This document shows positions 11,968-26,000 of a stretch of 64,000 bases of DNA, piece by piece. Position numbers and translations under genes: made by a program. The notes under the pieces are model-generated. The model was not told where the DNA came from. It made no database searches and saw only the letters and a list, made by a program, of their open reading frames with translations. How positions within the stretch are numbered: the stretch's first letter is position 1; each line of letters starts with the position of its first letter. The stretch comes from Falciphora oryzae (taxonomy: Eukaryota > Ascomycota > Sordariomycetes > Magnaporthales > Magnaporthaceae), in NCBI GenBank assembly GCA_000733355.1, contig JNVV01000009.1, forward strand, positions 721,521-785,520, in the 5' to 3' direction.

Positions 11968-14900
11968 GACCATGCCGAGCCGCCGCCAGCACGTTCGTCT
12001 TCCTACGTTGAGAACCCAAAGGAGAGGGCGTGGGTTGGGGCTGGTGAGACAGCAGCCGCCACCATCTCCTTCCTCCTTCGCGTCTCCATCTTTTGGCCTG
12101 GAGAGTTCCATCCAAGTCAGTCGATGCCCTATCGATTTCGTGATACCAAAACACTCCGGGATCTGAGATGGAAGAAAACGGGTACCATGAAGCGCATCTA
12201 ATGGCGCTGCCGGAGTTTATTCTTCGATTCATTGCAGCAATCCGGCTTTACGGGCGAGGGACTTTTGTTCTTTTCGTTTCTTGACCTCTGCCCCTCCCCC
12301 TTTCTCCCGTCTTCCCTTTGCCTTCGTTCCGTCATCGGGTCGGACTACCCTTTTCTTGTCCCTGATAATTGTCAAAGGATGGGAGAATAGGTGCGTCCAT
12401 GGAAGGATGGTATTACCCCAGACTTCGGCGACGTGGGCGTCGTTTCCCTCCTGTTGTTATACTATACCTGTACTTTTGTTTTTCTTTCTGTCTTGTCTTC
12501 TTTTCGGTCAAGCATGTTGGGGAATAACTGGGTTTGGGTCATCGGGGACACTTGTGTCCATCCTTCTTTCTCCCCCTCGTTTTTGTCCATATTCGTCGTC
12601 CGCATCTTCTTGTTTCCTGCCCCCCTTTCGTCACTACCTTTTCTCTCCCCATTTGTTTTCCCTCTAGTCAGCTTTTTCTTCCGCGTGATACCTGTCTAAG
12701 TGTAATAATAACTGCCCGCCTTGTTTGGTTTTCTAGCTTTGGCTTTGTCGGCGTGGAGATATTCGTCGGTATTTAGCGGGTGTTGTTGTGCGTCTGGGCA
12801 ATTTGCAAATGTAGCCCCCGTACCCGACTTGGAAAGCTCGCTGAGATGCAGGATCTTGTCCGCTGCGCGTGCCGTACGTTCCTCGGGCTGTCTGTGAAGT
12901 CGGATCACTCTCTCGGTCACTCCCGCCTCGCCATCAAGATCATCAGTGATACTATGTTCATACATGGGAATACGCTGCGAGACGTAGTTTGCACAACGCT
13001 CGTTCTACTAAAGCAAGCAAGTCATCTATCCTATGGGCCTATCTACCCTAACCACCAGTCCACGACCTCAACGTATGTGCTCCCACCATGTACACATCCC
13101 ATCTCCAGACACGAGAGAATGAGCTCCAAGGCGACAGCCTCCAGGATCAGACGGGTTAACCTCGACGCCGCGATCTCCCATCCGTTCTAGCTCTGGGAGG
13201 GTATCTCTCCCCTTGGGTCAGACGATGGAGTAGCCGCAACTCGCACGGGGAGCACCACTTGACCCCAGTCAGGCATCCCAGGGTTGTCTAACATGCGCCG
13301 CACGCCACTGCAAGATCGGCTTCCGGCAGGAACCGCCAAAGACGCTGCTTTGACAACGTGTACTCTCCCGAAGGAACGCCGTAGCCTCGCGTAAAGCCGG
13401 GGGTGCATCTAGCAGACCCTCGGAGCTATACTCCGCGTCTACGTGTTCCTTAGTCCCTCTCAAAGCTCACATGACCACCAGGTTCTTTATGGGCACGTTA
13501 CTTGGCCAAGCGATGAGTATCCGCAGATATATGCCTGGTCCCTTTTCAAATGGTCCGAAGGAGGAATGTGACGAGCGATTGTGAATGCAATGCGTCTTTG
13601 CCGCACAGCCGGTTTTGTCATTGTGGGAGTGTTCTCCCACGAGGGGCCAATGTGGTGGAGGCTCACGCGCGGCACGAGAGTCTTCTTGATGCTTCGTCCG
13701 TCTACGTCTCGGCCGGAAGCTGACTCCGTTCTAGCCTTCTAGGCATCCTGTTTCGAGAATACGGAATCTCGCGCGGAACGTGCTCAGAAGCACGCCGGAA
13801 AGGCAGCGGCACAACACTGACAAAAATTGAGAACACCAGATGGGCGCGGAGGCTCTGCCACCGGAACTAAAAATATCCACGCACAAGAGTAGAGACTAGA
13901 GGGTGGGTGTCTCCGCCAGCCTTGCGTCCAGCCTGATTGTGTATTGGTCACTGACACCACATTGCCAGAGAGAAAACAAGACAGCTGAAAAAAGTACTCC
14001 TGCGTACCCCTTCCCTGGCCTGGTCTTCGGTGCTTTGCCAGATGAGAGGCAGGCCCAAGCGGCATCCGGCGGATTCCTTGAGATGCAGCATCGACGCCAT
14101 CGCCCACGCACCCACGTCCCAGCCGCCATCGTGCCGCGCCATCCCGCTGTTTTGTTGTCGCGTGTCTTGTTTTCAGGCACGATACCGAACCCGCCTCGTC
14201 GGCGACACCCACGATCCTCCTCCCTTCCGCCCTCAAAAGCCCCTTCAAAAAGGGACCGGCCGCGAGCGGGCGACGACCTTGTCCCTGTGGTGCCATTTCC
14301 GCCCCGGCATCGACCCATTTATGCTCAGCCCGCGGGTCCGGGCCCCCACACTCTTCTACCGGCCGCCAGTGCCCCTCACCCTCCCTTTCTCGGCTCGGCA
14401 GCATTGGTCGCCTGGTGCGCCCTGTCCATCCGTTGCGGAGAAAGCTGCACGCCCGCCCCCCCGGGTGGCCCCCCTCCCCGGGGAGCTCCCGTGGGGTCAC
14501 CGCCGGCGGGGAGGGGGACAGTCTGTCGGTCGAGAGAGAGAGGGGTTTGTCATGTCGTCGACTCGGAAGAAAACAGGCACCGACCTGGGCTGACCGCCGG
14601 GCAGGCCAACCACCTGCCTATATGCGATATCCTAGATAGCTAGGATGGTAAGTTGGCATATCCCATGCACATGTGCTGGAGTGGCGCCCACCTATGCCGG
14701 CTTTGCAGCGGGAGATGAGCCAGGTGCAACGCTGTCCTGGGTGCGCTAGCCACGTTTACCTAGTTTTATATATCAGACATCTCGATCGCGATGCACTGGA
14801 TACCGGTCGTTCCCTGGCCGGACCTGAGCCCATATTCAGTCAGTCTCGCCCCGCCCATCCAAGTCATATGCCTCCAAGGGGCATGTCGATGGCCTTTCCT

Positions 14901-17900
14901 CATTTGCCCCAATTTGCCATCCATAATGGACACCATATCTTGCCATGGCAAAGTAGGCCCCTACAGCCCACACACACACACACCCCCTCCATCGCCTACG
15001 AGCCGAGGGTCGATAATACCGGCCGGTCGCCGAGAGACACCCTCCAGAGAGAAAACCCTGTTGTTATAGCTCGCCCTTTGTATGCCGAGCGGTTCCCGGG
15101 TCATCGTGCGATCCGGCCGCCATCAACCGTTGTTTGTCGTTCGACATCTCGCTCTGCGGGAGACCGCAACTCCGTTGGCAGCACCACCCCGGCCAATGAA
15201 ATCGCTGTGCATGTCACGTTATCGTGTCTTTCGGTCCCTGGTAGCTTATAGCTTAGCTGGCAGCTTACCTGGTAGCTGTAATATGGGCCCCAGAAGTCCA
15301 GAGGACAAGGAGGTAGGTAAGTAACAACCTTGATCTACTACTCACCAAGATAATATTTGTCAACAGGACTGGGTTACTCCCCCGCCTATGCAGACGATGC
15401 ACCTCGAGACGAGCACCGCGAAATGAAAGGTGGCTACCTGAGCCCCCGGTGCCAGTGCACGCACGATACTGATAGACCATGCTGGCCCCTCCCACTCGCC
15501 TCCCCTCGCGGTTCGGCCTATGCGCCCCCCACGCCCGACGCTCCAGTGCCATGTACCCATCGGGGCACGGTTTCTAGGCACCTCCGACCTCTCTGCTGTC
15601 TCCTCCCCCTTGCGGCGCGGGTGGGGACCTGCGTGGAATTCCAAGGGGCCATCCGGGCACAAGGCAGGGGCCGCGGGTAAATAGCAACAACACCGATGAA
15701 AAAAAAAAAAAAAAAACGTCGCGCCGGCTAAAGTTGAGAAGAGATGCACATTGACCAGATTCAGGCTTAGCCTAGATGCCTTTATGTGTGTGTGTAGACT
15801 GTCAGCTGTTGGCGAGGCCAAAAGCAAGTCCAGGCACACTGACCACCAGGCAGATAGCCGCCTCCGGTGCGACGCTTCAGAAGGTCGCGATTGGGCCGCG
15901 TGCACTCTTGATTTGCTCCCCTGTGTCCTCGGGCGGATGATACTCGCCGGGAGTGCCGGGCGGTGGCATCGAGGGAAATCCCCGCTGCCACCGCTACCAT
16001 CCACGGATGACCTCTTTCGGGCTGCCGTGTAGAGTTGTTTGATTCTGATGTGTGGCGTACAACAACACAACACGTTTTTGCTCGCTTTCGCTTACAGTAA
16101 CCGACTGGGCAATCAGTTTGGGGCCAACGAACTATCGTCTTGAGGGCACATGTCGCAGTTTCAAGCGAGCGTCCCGGCATTGGAAGGCTGACGGACCGGC
16201 CGCCTTTCACTGAAGCAAAAGGGCACCGAAAGTCCGCGGTGTTTCCTCCGCCTTCGCCTTGTCAGTTGCATGTGAAACAGGGAAGGTCCAGAGAAGGGGA
16301 AGAGAGCAACTGAGACAGGCGCTCTGTGCGCAAAACGGGCCTCTCAGAACCGGCTAAACCGGGAACCTCCGCCTCGGGCACTCTTTTCTCCCATAGCAAG
16401 TTCTTTTCCATCCCTCGCGGTCTAGATCGACCGGGGTTTACGCAGCAATGGCAAGCGACTTTTGGTGATGTGATGCTACACCCGCCGTCTCCTCAAGATT
16501 CTTCCCCCTCGGTTTACTTGGCATGCGCCGCCGTTTATGTGGGCATGTGGGCCACTCAATCGAGTTGAAAGCAAACATGAGGTCTCGCAGCCCTCACAAG
16601 GGAAGAAGGAGGCACACGATACCAGCCTCCTGGGGGACATGCATTGGATCTGCAAAAAAGAGCCGAATGGGACGCAACATTGCAAAATGCTTGTCCTACG
16701 CGGGCCAAGGTGCCGACCTTCAACCCCGTGCTTGGTTTGCTGCTACTGTGCATGACCTGATCCGCTGGTGCGTCAGGCCATTGCAGGCGCCCACGCCGGC
16801 GGCGCCTCTCCAGTGGAGTATATTGATGACCAAGCCTTGACTTGTCTACTAGCAAGACAAACGTCCGCGGGAAAAGACGCCGGCAGCGACCTAGCTTTTA
16901 GTTATGAGTTGGTGATGTCCATGGCGTGGAAAACGAATGGAGGCTCCTCCACTCTTTCAACGACGAAGAGGAAACGAAAAAAAAAAAAAAAAAAATAGTC
17001 CCACACAAAATTCCCAGGGGCGTGGCCGTAACGAACATGCCCCTAGACTAGAACGTCCGTCAGAACATTCGCCGATGCAAGGCGAGTCACAGAAAAGCCG
17101 CCCCGTAAAAATCTCTGTCCCTGACGTGCACAATCACTGTTTTTTTTTCTTTTTTTTTTTTTTTTCTTTTTTTTCAGTGGGGGCCCTGTACCCGTAACCG
17201 TGGGTGCCAAGTGGCGGGAGCGGTGGCCCGGAGCCCGTCCACATCGAATGCGCGGCGCGGCATTGAGGCTGTATCCATTGCAGCCTCCGTGGCTCCAGCC
17301 AGTCCCCTTCCCAAAACCAAGCTTTTTACAGATTTCGTCTCGCTGGCAGCGCGGAGACAAAGAAACCCCTTGCTTTGCGTCCCCCCGGAAATAACGCAGC
17401 TGCGGCGCACACAGGCGAGACAGGACAAGGACATTGCGTCTCCATCGCGGCGTCGACGACATCTCCATTCTTGACCGAGGCAAGTGGACCGTCGAGCCTA
17501 GTCGCTCCGGGGTGTGTCCGACATGGCACCGAACAAAAAAAAAAAAAAAAAAAAAAAAAACACGCATAGTTTCCGGGTCCCCTTTGGCTGCGGAAGTGAG
17601 TGAAAAGCAGCGCAAATCCCATGTTCCTGTGTAATTTCGAATCCATTTTCACTGCCCAGCGGGCAGCGGTGAGAGGGAAGAAAAATTTCCCCAAGAGTGG
17701 GCCGCCGCCACAAGGACGGACGTGAAGAAAGAGGGCCTAGGAAAGAGGGCCCCGGCGTGCATGAAGCCATCCCGCCCTGAGAATCGTACTGTGTGTGCCG
17801 TGCGGCCGTGGATCGCACTGCAACACCACTAGGAGCCCGACCCACGGCGGAGCGGGAAGGGGCATTGGGAAAAGCTCCGTGAGATCAACAGAAAGGACCG

Positions 17901-18031
17901 AAAGGAAGGAAATTCGGGACTGCAGGAAAACAAAATCAAGATGGTGATGTGGGGCACACACAGTAAGAGGAGTGATCGGTGAGTCTCGAGTCTGGAACCG
18001 CCCATCCATGCGTTTCGCCGCCAGACATTCG
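11968..18031. other. 6-kb intergenic region, no recognisable gene
   Basis: The first 800 nt are T/CT-rich and may be the 3' end of the BTB-bromodomain transcript. Beyond that I see only GC-driven frames without protein-like composition, a short CA run near 14970 and pure A or T runs at 15699-15716, 16977-16996, about 17141-17174 and 17535-17560. The flanking genes converge on this region, so no promoter is required here. Confidence 0.55.
17535..17560. repeat. Poly(A) tract, 26 nt
   Basis: An uninterrupted run of 26 A lies in GC-rich intergenic DNA. It is one of the two longest pure homopolymers in the window. Confidence 0.9.
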
Positions 18032-19996
18032 TCACCTGTGAGAGTGGCTGCCGGCATTGGCCGCGGCTTCCTCCGTCTCGTCCTCTTCGGTCTCCCTGGC
18101 CACCGGCTCGCCTTGGCTGTCGCTGCTGTCTCCCTCCCCCTCCTCCGAATCATCCGGGTCCTTGCCAAGCAGGATGTCCTCGCTCCCCTGCCACTGCGGC
18201 GGCATTGGAGGGAGCGCCGTAGCATCCTCTTCCTGCCAGCCATAGTCCTCATCGTCGTCGCTGTCTGGGATTTCAAGGTCCCCGTCTCCACGCCTGCGTT
18301 TAGGCTGTGCAGCAAACGTCAGGGACGCCGTGTCGGGCACGCAGCCGTGGTCGAGTGATACAGGTATCAACCCGGCCTGTAACACCGTGTGCAGTCCTTC
18401 TGGTTAGCTCAAAAGAACCACCCAACCGCAGGATATACGTATACCCCTCGGTGAGTGCCCAGCACAGGGTAGCAGTGCCGGCAGGGGCAAGACAAAGCGG
18501 GCCACCAATACCAACGATGGGACGAAAATGCGGGCAAGGTCGGGTTGGTAACGTACGGTTCCAATATCAAAGGCGGCCAGCCGGACGTCCTCGTCCTCCA
18601 CCCTCTTCCCGTTGATCTTGAGCGCAGCAGCGAAGCGGGCAGCTGTCGCGGTGCCGTCCCGCATGGACCAGTCCCTGAAGAGGACCACCCGTGTGGAGAC
18701 ACCCTCCTCCCACGCGCTGGCGTTAACGGCGGGGATGAGGGAGGCGGCGGCGGGCCCCCGCTCGCTGCTGCCGGTCTGCATTCTGGTGGCACATTGGCTC
18801 AAGACGACAACGGCGAGGTTGCGGGTCGCCGCAAGCTTCTGCAGCGCCCCGGCCACGTACTGTAGAGTCTGCTGTCGCTTGGCGGCCTGCGACGGAACTG
18901 GACGTGGCGAACAACAAGAAGAAGTTGGAATACGAAGATCAGTCTTGGCTTTGTGCCTGACCCCCCGCGTCGGGTTGAGATTTTTTCGCGTTGCTGCAGG
19001 ACACCCGGTGAGGGTTGGGAGAATGAGAGTATGTGAGGCTGGTGCCAGGGGAAGGGCGGGTAATCACCTTTGGTTCCATTCTTCAATGTGATGGGCTTCG
19101 GGTCTGCGATCCTCGGGAAGGCATGGTTGACTAGTATCGATAGAGAGTCGACGACAACCAGGGAGGTGTTGTGCGGTACGCAGCCTACACTCGGCCTGCA
19201 GAGCAGGGCGATGAGATGGGGGAGAGTTGGACACGTGTAGTGAACAAAATTCTCGTCCAGCCTCGCGCCGTCGTCGCCCGTCTCGTCCGCACCGGCAGCC
19301 ACGCTCAATCTCGGAGGACAAACTTTATTGAAGGCATCTATTTCGAGCACGAAGCCCCTGGTAATCAGCACCCGAAGTAAACAGGCTCTCCGTTTGTGTC
19401 TAAGGCGGGAGGGCGAGATGATCAAACCGACCTACCCACACCACTGCCCGTCCTTCGCGGAGGACGTTTGAGGCGAGGTGCAGCCTTGGGAAGAGAAACA
19501 AAGACAAAAGAGTGGCCTTGGTCTTAGCAGCTGACACATTCTCGTTCTCGAGCGCGGGGGCAACACTTGAAAAAAAAGGGGAGAGCACATGCGCAGATGG
19601 AACGAGAATGCTCCCGAGCCTCCACACCACCGCAACCACCGCCGCCACCCCACGCCCCGGGATGCTTGTATGGAGGAAAAAGGCAAACAAGTGGCAGATG
19701 GAACTCACCCAAGAGATGTCTTGCCAACCCCAGGCGGACCCCATACCTCGGTCACGACGCCCCTCTGCACGCCACCCCCAACCGGCCCTGCGGCGGCGTG
19801 ACCATCACGGTCCTTGTCGTCGTTGTTGCTGGGTGCCGCGGAAAGCTGCGCGTCCAAGGCGTCAAGACCCGTGGATACGAACCGCGAGGGGTCACAGCTT
19901 AGATCCGCATGCGCCTGTGCGGCTGAGACTGTAGGTAGCCGATCTGGGCGTGCGGAATGCGGCTTAGCGTTTGGGCACGCGAGAAAGGAGGCCTTG

Positions 19997-20030
<34 letters not shown>

Positions 20031-20122
20031 GCCGCCAGACCAGAAAAACAAACAAACTCACGCGTCGAAGGCAGGTCGAAGCTAGACACATCACGTCCGT
20101 GGACCGAGTAGTAGTGGTCCAT
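18032..20122 (-). CDS. RAD55: RAD55-type Rad51 paralogue (RecA-family ATPase)
   Basis: Proposed model: exons 20062-20122, 19709-19943, 19432-19484, 19068-19337, 18557-18897 and 18032-18376, giving 434 aa with all phases closing. The N-terminus MDHYYSVHG and STGLDALDAQL lead into Walker A (GPPGVGKTS, residues 89-97). Then follow VVWVDAF, the Walker B strand LVVVDS (176-181), AVVVLSQCATRM in the core and LFRDW, which yeast Rad55 also has. The tail is acidic (IPDSDDDEDYGW onward). The family acts in nuclear homologous recombination; Rad55 pairs with Rad57 and stabilises Rad51 filaments. The donor of intron 3 is GTCGGT, an unusual sequence, but it is the only choice that gives VVWVDAF in frame. 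Intron 5 uses GTACGT, branch CTAAC and acceptor TTACAG. Intron 1 contains a CAG repeat. RAD57 or another paralogue is less likely. Confidence 0.85.
19999..20028. repeat. (CTG)10 triplet repeat inside intron 1 of RAD55
   Basis: Ten perfect CTG units on the plus strand are (CAG)10 in the sense of the gene. They lie wholly inside the proposed 118-nt intron, between the donor at 20061 and the acceptor at 19944. Confidence 0.9.
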
Positions 20123-23032
20123 TCTCGCTTTCTCGTACTTGCGATGCCAAGCAGCGAGTGCGTCGGGGCCTTTTTTTTATTTTTTTATTTTTTTATCGCA
20201 GCGTATTCCCGGGCCCGGTTTGCCGCTCCAAAACCCAGGCCTGGGAGTCCGATTCCGAGGGGTGATTGGTGGGTGGGTGGCATGGATGGGCCAGACGCCT
20301 TTCTTCAGTTGGGCTGCTCCTGTCCGTCCCATCATCGAGTTTCCGATGGAAGAAGGGGAAGGCTTCCATCACGTGACGATACCTCCCAACTCCTTGGGTT
20401 GTGCCTGCCCCCTCCGCCTTCCAGATGGTCCCGAAAACTTCCATCGGACCGAACCGGCAGGCAAAATGGCTGTTTACCCGATGACATGGCGTTTGCTTTT
20501 GTCAGAAACGTCCGACCCCAAAGGCAAAATAAATTTGCATCCTGGGGCGGTGGCCGAAGCCGGGAGACTCTGCCGAGGCCGCAGCGAGAGTTGGAGGGCG
20601 TTCATGCAGCGTCGATCTGACAAAGCCTGCGTGACAAGTCACGACCGCCTCAGTTCTCCCTTGGCCCAAGTACCTTCCATTGCACGCTTCGCTCGCACCC
20701 CAAGATCTTTGACGTGGCAGAAAGGAGAAGTTCGAACCGCCGCCGGTCCCTCCTCAGGCACCGTCGCGAGCAGCCTCGGCGCACGCATCCATGGCGCAGG
20801 GCCTGATCGCCAGTCGGATGAGTAGCAACAAGACCGGTACATAACTTGGCGGTTTTGGCGGGACGCGATTCTTACCCCAACAATCAAATCCAGACCAAGA
20901 CCATCCATGTACCGCAAAGGGCGAGGGACCATCCCCGCATGACTGGCTCAACCGGGTAACGGCCCCTTGGAGCCGGCAATTTTTATTTCTCTTCTTTTTT
21001 TGCCTCTCGGTTTCATCCTGTCAAACGTTTCGACCCCAACCTGGATCCTGGTCTGATCAAGGGAAAAAAAAAAAAGAAAAAAAAAAGTGGGGGTTTCGCG
21101 CTATCGCACACCTTCAGCTGCCTGCGGTTGCAATCCCGCAGGAACAAAACATACGAGACAGCGCGGCCACGTTCCGCGTTTCTCCCTTCTGGTGACGAAG
21201 CGCACACAAGGAATGCCGGCACTGCTGTTTAGGTAACAGCAGAGGGTAACAGTAGAGAGGCGGTCAAGACAAAGGGAAAAGAGGCGGGCGTGCTACTCGG
21301 TGGGCTCAGGCACCGACGGTGATTCACCACCTTTCACCACGACTTGGGTGATCCCCATCAAACCGATGCGTCACAAAGCCTCGGGGGGGCGCGCCCCAGA
21401 GTCTAGCCAAGGCATTGGTTGGGTGCCTAAGGAACCTACGTGGCGACACGGCGCAGAACGAGGCTTGCGCCCGGCCAGGCACCGCTGAGCTGGCAAGTGG
21501 CAGCAGGACCTGCACGACGCGACGAAAAGGGAAATGGGCAAGAAGCAAGGGGCAGTGCCGGAATTTGGGGTGTGTGTTTGCGGGCGCGCGTCGAGACGCA
21601 CAGCCGGACGAAAATGCGTTGGCGCCAGCTTTGCGAAGCAAGTTCGAGCACACACACGCACTCGAGGTCAAAAATAAAGAGGCAAGACAAGTGGAAACAA
21701 AACGCATGATTGCCTCCTCCCGTGTCCCCCGCGCTTGGCGTTGGTGCCGTCGCCGCCTCGACTTCTTTTTTTCCCGCTTCTCTCTTTCCTGGTTTGGATT
21801 GGGTCCCTGTGCTCGGTCGTGCAGCGATTCGCGCGCCTCAGGTTGTTGTGCCCCAGCGCATCCAGCAGTGCCAGCCAGGGCCAGCCTGTAAGGGAGAGGG
21901 CGCAGTGCGGCGTATGCGGTTGGCTGCCACGAGCGAAAAAGGCACAAGGACCGTGAAAAAGAAAACATGCAGAACCAGCAAGGCGGAAAAGGTGCTGACT
22001 CTGCCTGAAAGACACGATCTGACTGCACTCGGGCCCGCCGGGAGGGATACGAGCGTTGTGACTCCCGTCCTCGGAAGCGAGAGTGCTCGAGCCGATTTGA
22101 TGGGCAATCAATTTGCTCAGCAGGGGCAAACAGGACCCTCACTCACCGAAAAAACCCTTTTGGTTACGCAAACGCCATTTTTGCAGGGGCTGGGGGGGTT
22201 TGCAGCTGCCCTCGAGCGACGATGACATTGGCGAACGTGTGTGCCTGCAGCAGAGCCGGTGGTCTAGAACCACACCAACGTTTCCAGCACAGGGTTGCGG
22301 GCACTTCGCTTGCTGTTGCCTTTCTGTCTTTCCAGCTCCCCAACGGACCGACAATACCAGCCGCGACTGACTGGGACAGGCTGAGCTGCGCTGCTTGCAA
22401 TGTGAAATTGATGCGCTCGGCTCTTGGGGCACAAAGTTGGGCCACCCTGATAGGCTTTAGCGGGAGCGCCAGCCGAAACCCGACCCGATCGCACCCCTGT
22501 TTCCCGCTCCTTGCACCCCCAGTTGCGCCTCGCCCCAGCTTTTCCCCACCAACTCTCAATCTCTGTCTTTTTGGCACTGCCTGTCTCCTCCATTCCCCTT
22601 CGCTCGTCTCGCCCTTGGCCACGAAGGTTTCTCCCCTGGACCTTGACCTGGCCACCTTTTCCCTTCGGGGTCCAGCAGGGAGGACCCCGTGCGACGTCTG
22701 TCCGCACACGCCCCCCAGGCGAAGGCGCCCGTCGCGCCTGCCCGGATCCGGAAATTCTATCCCCTCCGAGTCTGGGGGTAGCAGCTTCTGGCCTGGGACC
22801 CGTCGGGAATGAAGCCCCAAGTCCCTGGCGCGAGGGAACAAAAGCCGGGGTGGCGTGGAGGTGGAGAGTGGGAAAGGGGGCAAAAGGCGGGTAATGGGCA
22901 CCGTGACGGCGGCTTCTTTTGCCCGGGGCCGTGTGGCCTGAAAGTTTAGGAAATTCAATGATTTGCCTTCCATCCTTTCCCCTCGTCTTCTCTTTGAGGT
23001 GACTAACAACACATGGGAAAACGCTGACTTGG

Positions 23033-23058
23033 TTTTTTTTTTTTTTTTTTTTTTTTTT
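23033..23058. repeat. Poly(T) tract, 26 nt
   Basis: A pure run of 26 T in GC-rich non-coding DNA. Confidence 0.9.
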
Positions 23059-26000
23059 ATCGCCCGGTTTTCTCGGCGGTTCCTGCGGTTTGCCCAGCGT
23101 GCGCCGAGTTTTCACCGCGATTCGACCCGACGGCGCTGACATCAGACATTCGCTCAGCCCAAATTTTGGAAGTCTGGTCGTGCTCCACTGAATTCCGGAT
23201 TCCCGTAACGTCGGGCGCTTTTCATCACGCACCAAGTGCCGCCCAGAAACATCTCAGGAGATGGCTGTGGCGTCTGGATTCAAAACTGTGTGTTGGGGGC
23301 CTGATGGACCAGCGCCCCATGATTCTCCAGATTGTAAATGTCTGTGTGGTCCTGTCGGCTTGAGGTTACCTGGGGGCTGCTACGTTGGAATGTCATAATC
23401 TACAGCAAAGCGACCCCAAAGTATTTTCCTCTTGCGTGCGCAAAGCAAAAGCATGTGTCAACCACATGGAGAAATGGCGAAAGCCGCTTCCCCAAGGACG
23501 CGCCCAGAACGGGCAGCCCCCCTCCCCCATATCAATACCACCAAGGGGACTTTTCCGCTATTGACGGACCCCTGTCCGGTTGAGTCGAGAGGACCAAGGA
23601 GCTTGGAAGAGTGTATAGCCGGACCAATCAGGCGAGCCAGCGGGCTTCCAGTGTCGGGGAAAGTCGGCATTAAGGGGATGGCTCGAGGCGTTGAAACCCG
23701 GGGAAATTCGAAGCACACCTCCCCCTTCCAAGCACACGCGTCCCCACAGACAAGGCCACTGTGGTCAAGCTGCAAAGGGAAGGAGCGGAGGCTTTTGGAG
23801 AGGGAGGCGTGTGTATTCCAGAGGAATCACTGGAGCGTGAGAGGCAGAGCTCAGAGATAAGAGAAAACCTGCCTGCGTTTTTTTGATTGAGCCGTCTGTT
23901 GCAAGATAGACGCCCCGAGCGAGCGGTGGCTTGGTGAGGAATGGATCCCCTGACCTTGGCGTTGGGGTAAGCATCCGGTGTTCAATCTATCTGGCTTTCT
24001 ACTCTTCTGCCTTTCTGGGGCATCCGCATTTTCACATGCTCACGTTGTCGTCAGCGCAGGGAGGAATGGTATATCTAGAACAGGCCTCTGCCCTGCCCGC
24101 TTATTACGTGTAGCTTCCCTTCCGGTGCCCGCCCGCTGCAGACGGGTGTGCTTGCTGTCGGTAGGGGCTGGGACGGTGGGGAAGTCTGTGTCTCTCCCCC
24201 TGAGGTTCTGCACAATCAATGCCGGGGCGGGCTGTTCGGTATCGTACCCCTAGGCGCATAGGTCGACCGGCCGGCATCGATAACAGGCAGTGTGCCATGA
24301 CGGCTACAGGGACCCTGAAGATCATGGGAATGCAAGGGCAATCGCATGCCTTGGGCCTTGACCCAGCCAGCCTTCGACCCATTGGTCCGTAGCGTAGACC
24401 CGACGCAAGAGCCGACGGGTGGACCGCTAAAATCTCGGCTGAAAAGGGGGAAGAGAGAGAGGGAACATCGAATTTGAGTCTGCCTTGACCACCAAGGACC
24501 TGGCATTACATTGTAGCCTCGGATCGTGACGACGAGATAAAACCATCACGGCAAAACAACACCCAAGACGCCCACATCAGCCGATTGAGCGTCGCATCCT
24601 CTCCGCCCGGCCAAGGGTTTTTCTAAGCCAGTCGCGTTAACCACAGGAAAAAAAAAAAAAAAAAATCAGGGCTTGCTTGAGGTCATACTATCCGGAAACC
24701 TGCTGCTGCCATGCCTTTGGCCCCACCCGCAAACCTCAAACTGACTCGCCGGCGTCCAACCTGGACTGAGGCTCGCACGGCGTGCGTTGCATAATATGTG
24801 CTACCTACCGTGCGAGCTCCGGCGGGGAGGTCTTTTTTTTCTCCTCTTCGTCCTCCAGCTTCCTCGTCCGGTTTCCCCGCGGGCATGAATTTGGTCGTGT
24901 CCACTGGACTGCATGTGTTGTTGGCCGCCCGGCCGGAGGCGATTTCTTATTTTTATTTTTTCTTGGCCGGCCCCTGGAATCAAACCCCTCTCCCTCCGCC
25001 GGGCGTCCCACGGTGTATTGCGGAGGCCCAAAGCAGCCTCGGCCCTATTCCACGGCTTCATCTCCGGAGGGAGGAGCCAGGCCAGGAGGCAGCGGCATGC
25101 ACGTGGTCCAACTGCATGGAGAAGCCGGATCAATGAACTAGAGACGGCGGGTTGTGGGTCGGTGTCAAAGGACAGAAGGGCAGAATAAGGATAAGGCTCG
25201 TTGCAACAGCACGAGGCTCAAGCAGCACGTGGATCACGCATTCGAGCTGAACAACCCCTCTTTCTTTTAATTTTGCAAGACCCCGGCAGCTCCCGCATCA
25301 GAGTGGGATGAGGTTTAAAATGGAGTCGGCTGGGGGCGCATATCAGAAAAGAAAAGGCTGCGTCGGTAGGGTTCGTGCGTGCGTGGAAAGAGGAGTTGCC
25401 TCCGTCGACTCGTTGCCGTTTTTCTCCTCCTCAGTCTCCTCCGCTCCGTCACCCCAGCCCTCGCCCACCGAACCAAGAAAACCGGCTCCTGGTTCCCTCT
25501 CTGCGCGGAGCATCGTGATGTAACATTGCATTGAGGATACACAGTCAAACACAATAGGCGACACTTTACGTACGGAGCAGCGCTGAAGCCTCGGGGGCCG
25601 CTTCGAAAATATCGGATGTCTGAACCACCCGAGTACTCCTCCAGGCGTCCCCCACGCCCGCTCAAAGGAGGAGGCTCGGCCGGGGGCGCGATAAGCGACG
25701 AGGGTGTCACCAAATTTCCCGCCTGGGGCGGGTGGCCAAGCCACTGTGAGGAGGGGAGGAGCAAGCGAGCGGGGAGAGGACAAGGGAGGACGAAAAAAAA
25801 ATCTCATGATGCGGGTAAAAGAGCAACCGGCAGAGATGAATCTGATATCATCATGCTTGGAGGCCGTGGATCACCTAATGTGCGCAGCAGCTTACTAACA
25901 CAACTCTCGGCCCTACGGAGCACCAGCTTCTCCGTCAGCGACCCAGCCTGGCTTTGAGCCACATTTGGGGCATCTCGGCACGTACGTACACAGTAGGTAA

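Noticed and set aside
22264..23235. 323-codon minus-strand frame
   Set aside because: It runs through a 26-nt poly-T giving a lysine run, is otherwise unstructured and low in complexity, and shows no splice-consistent extension.
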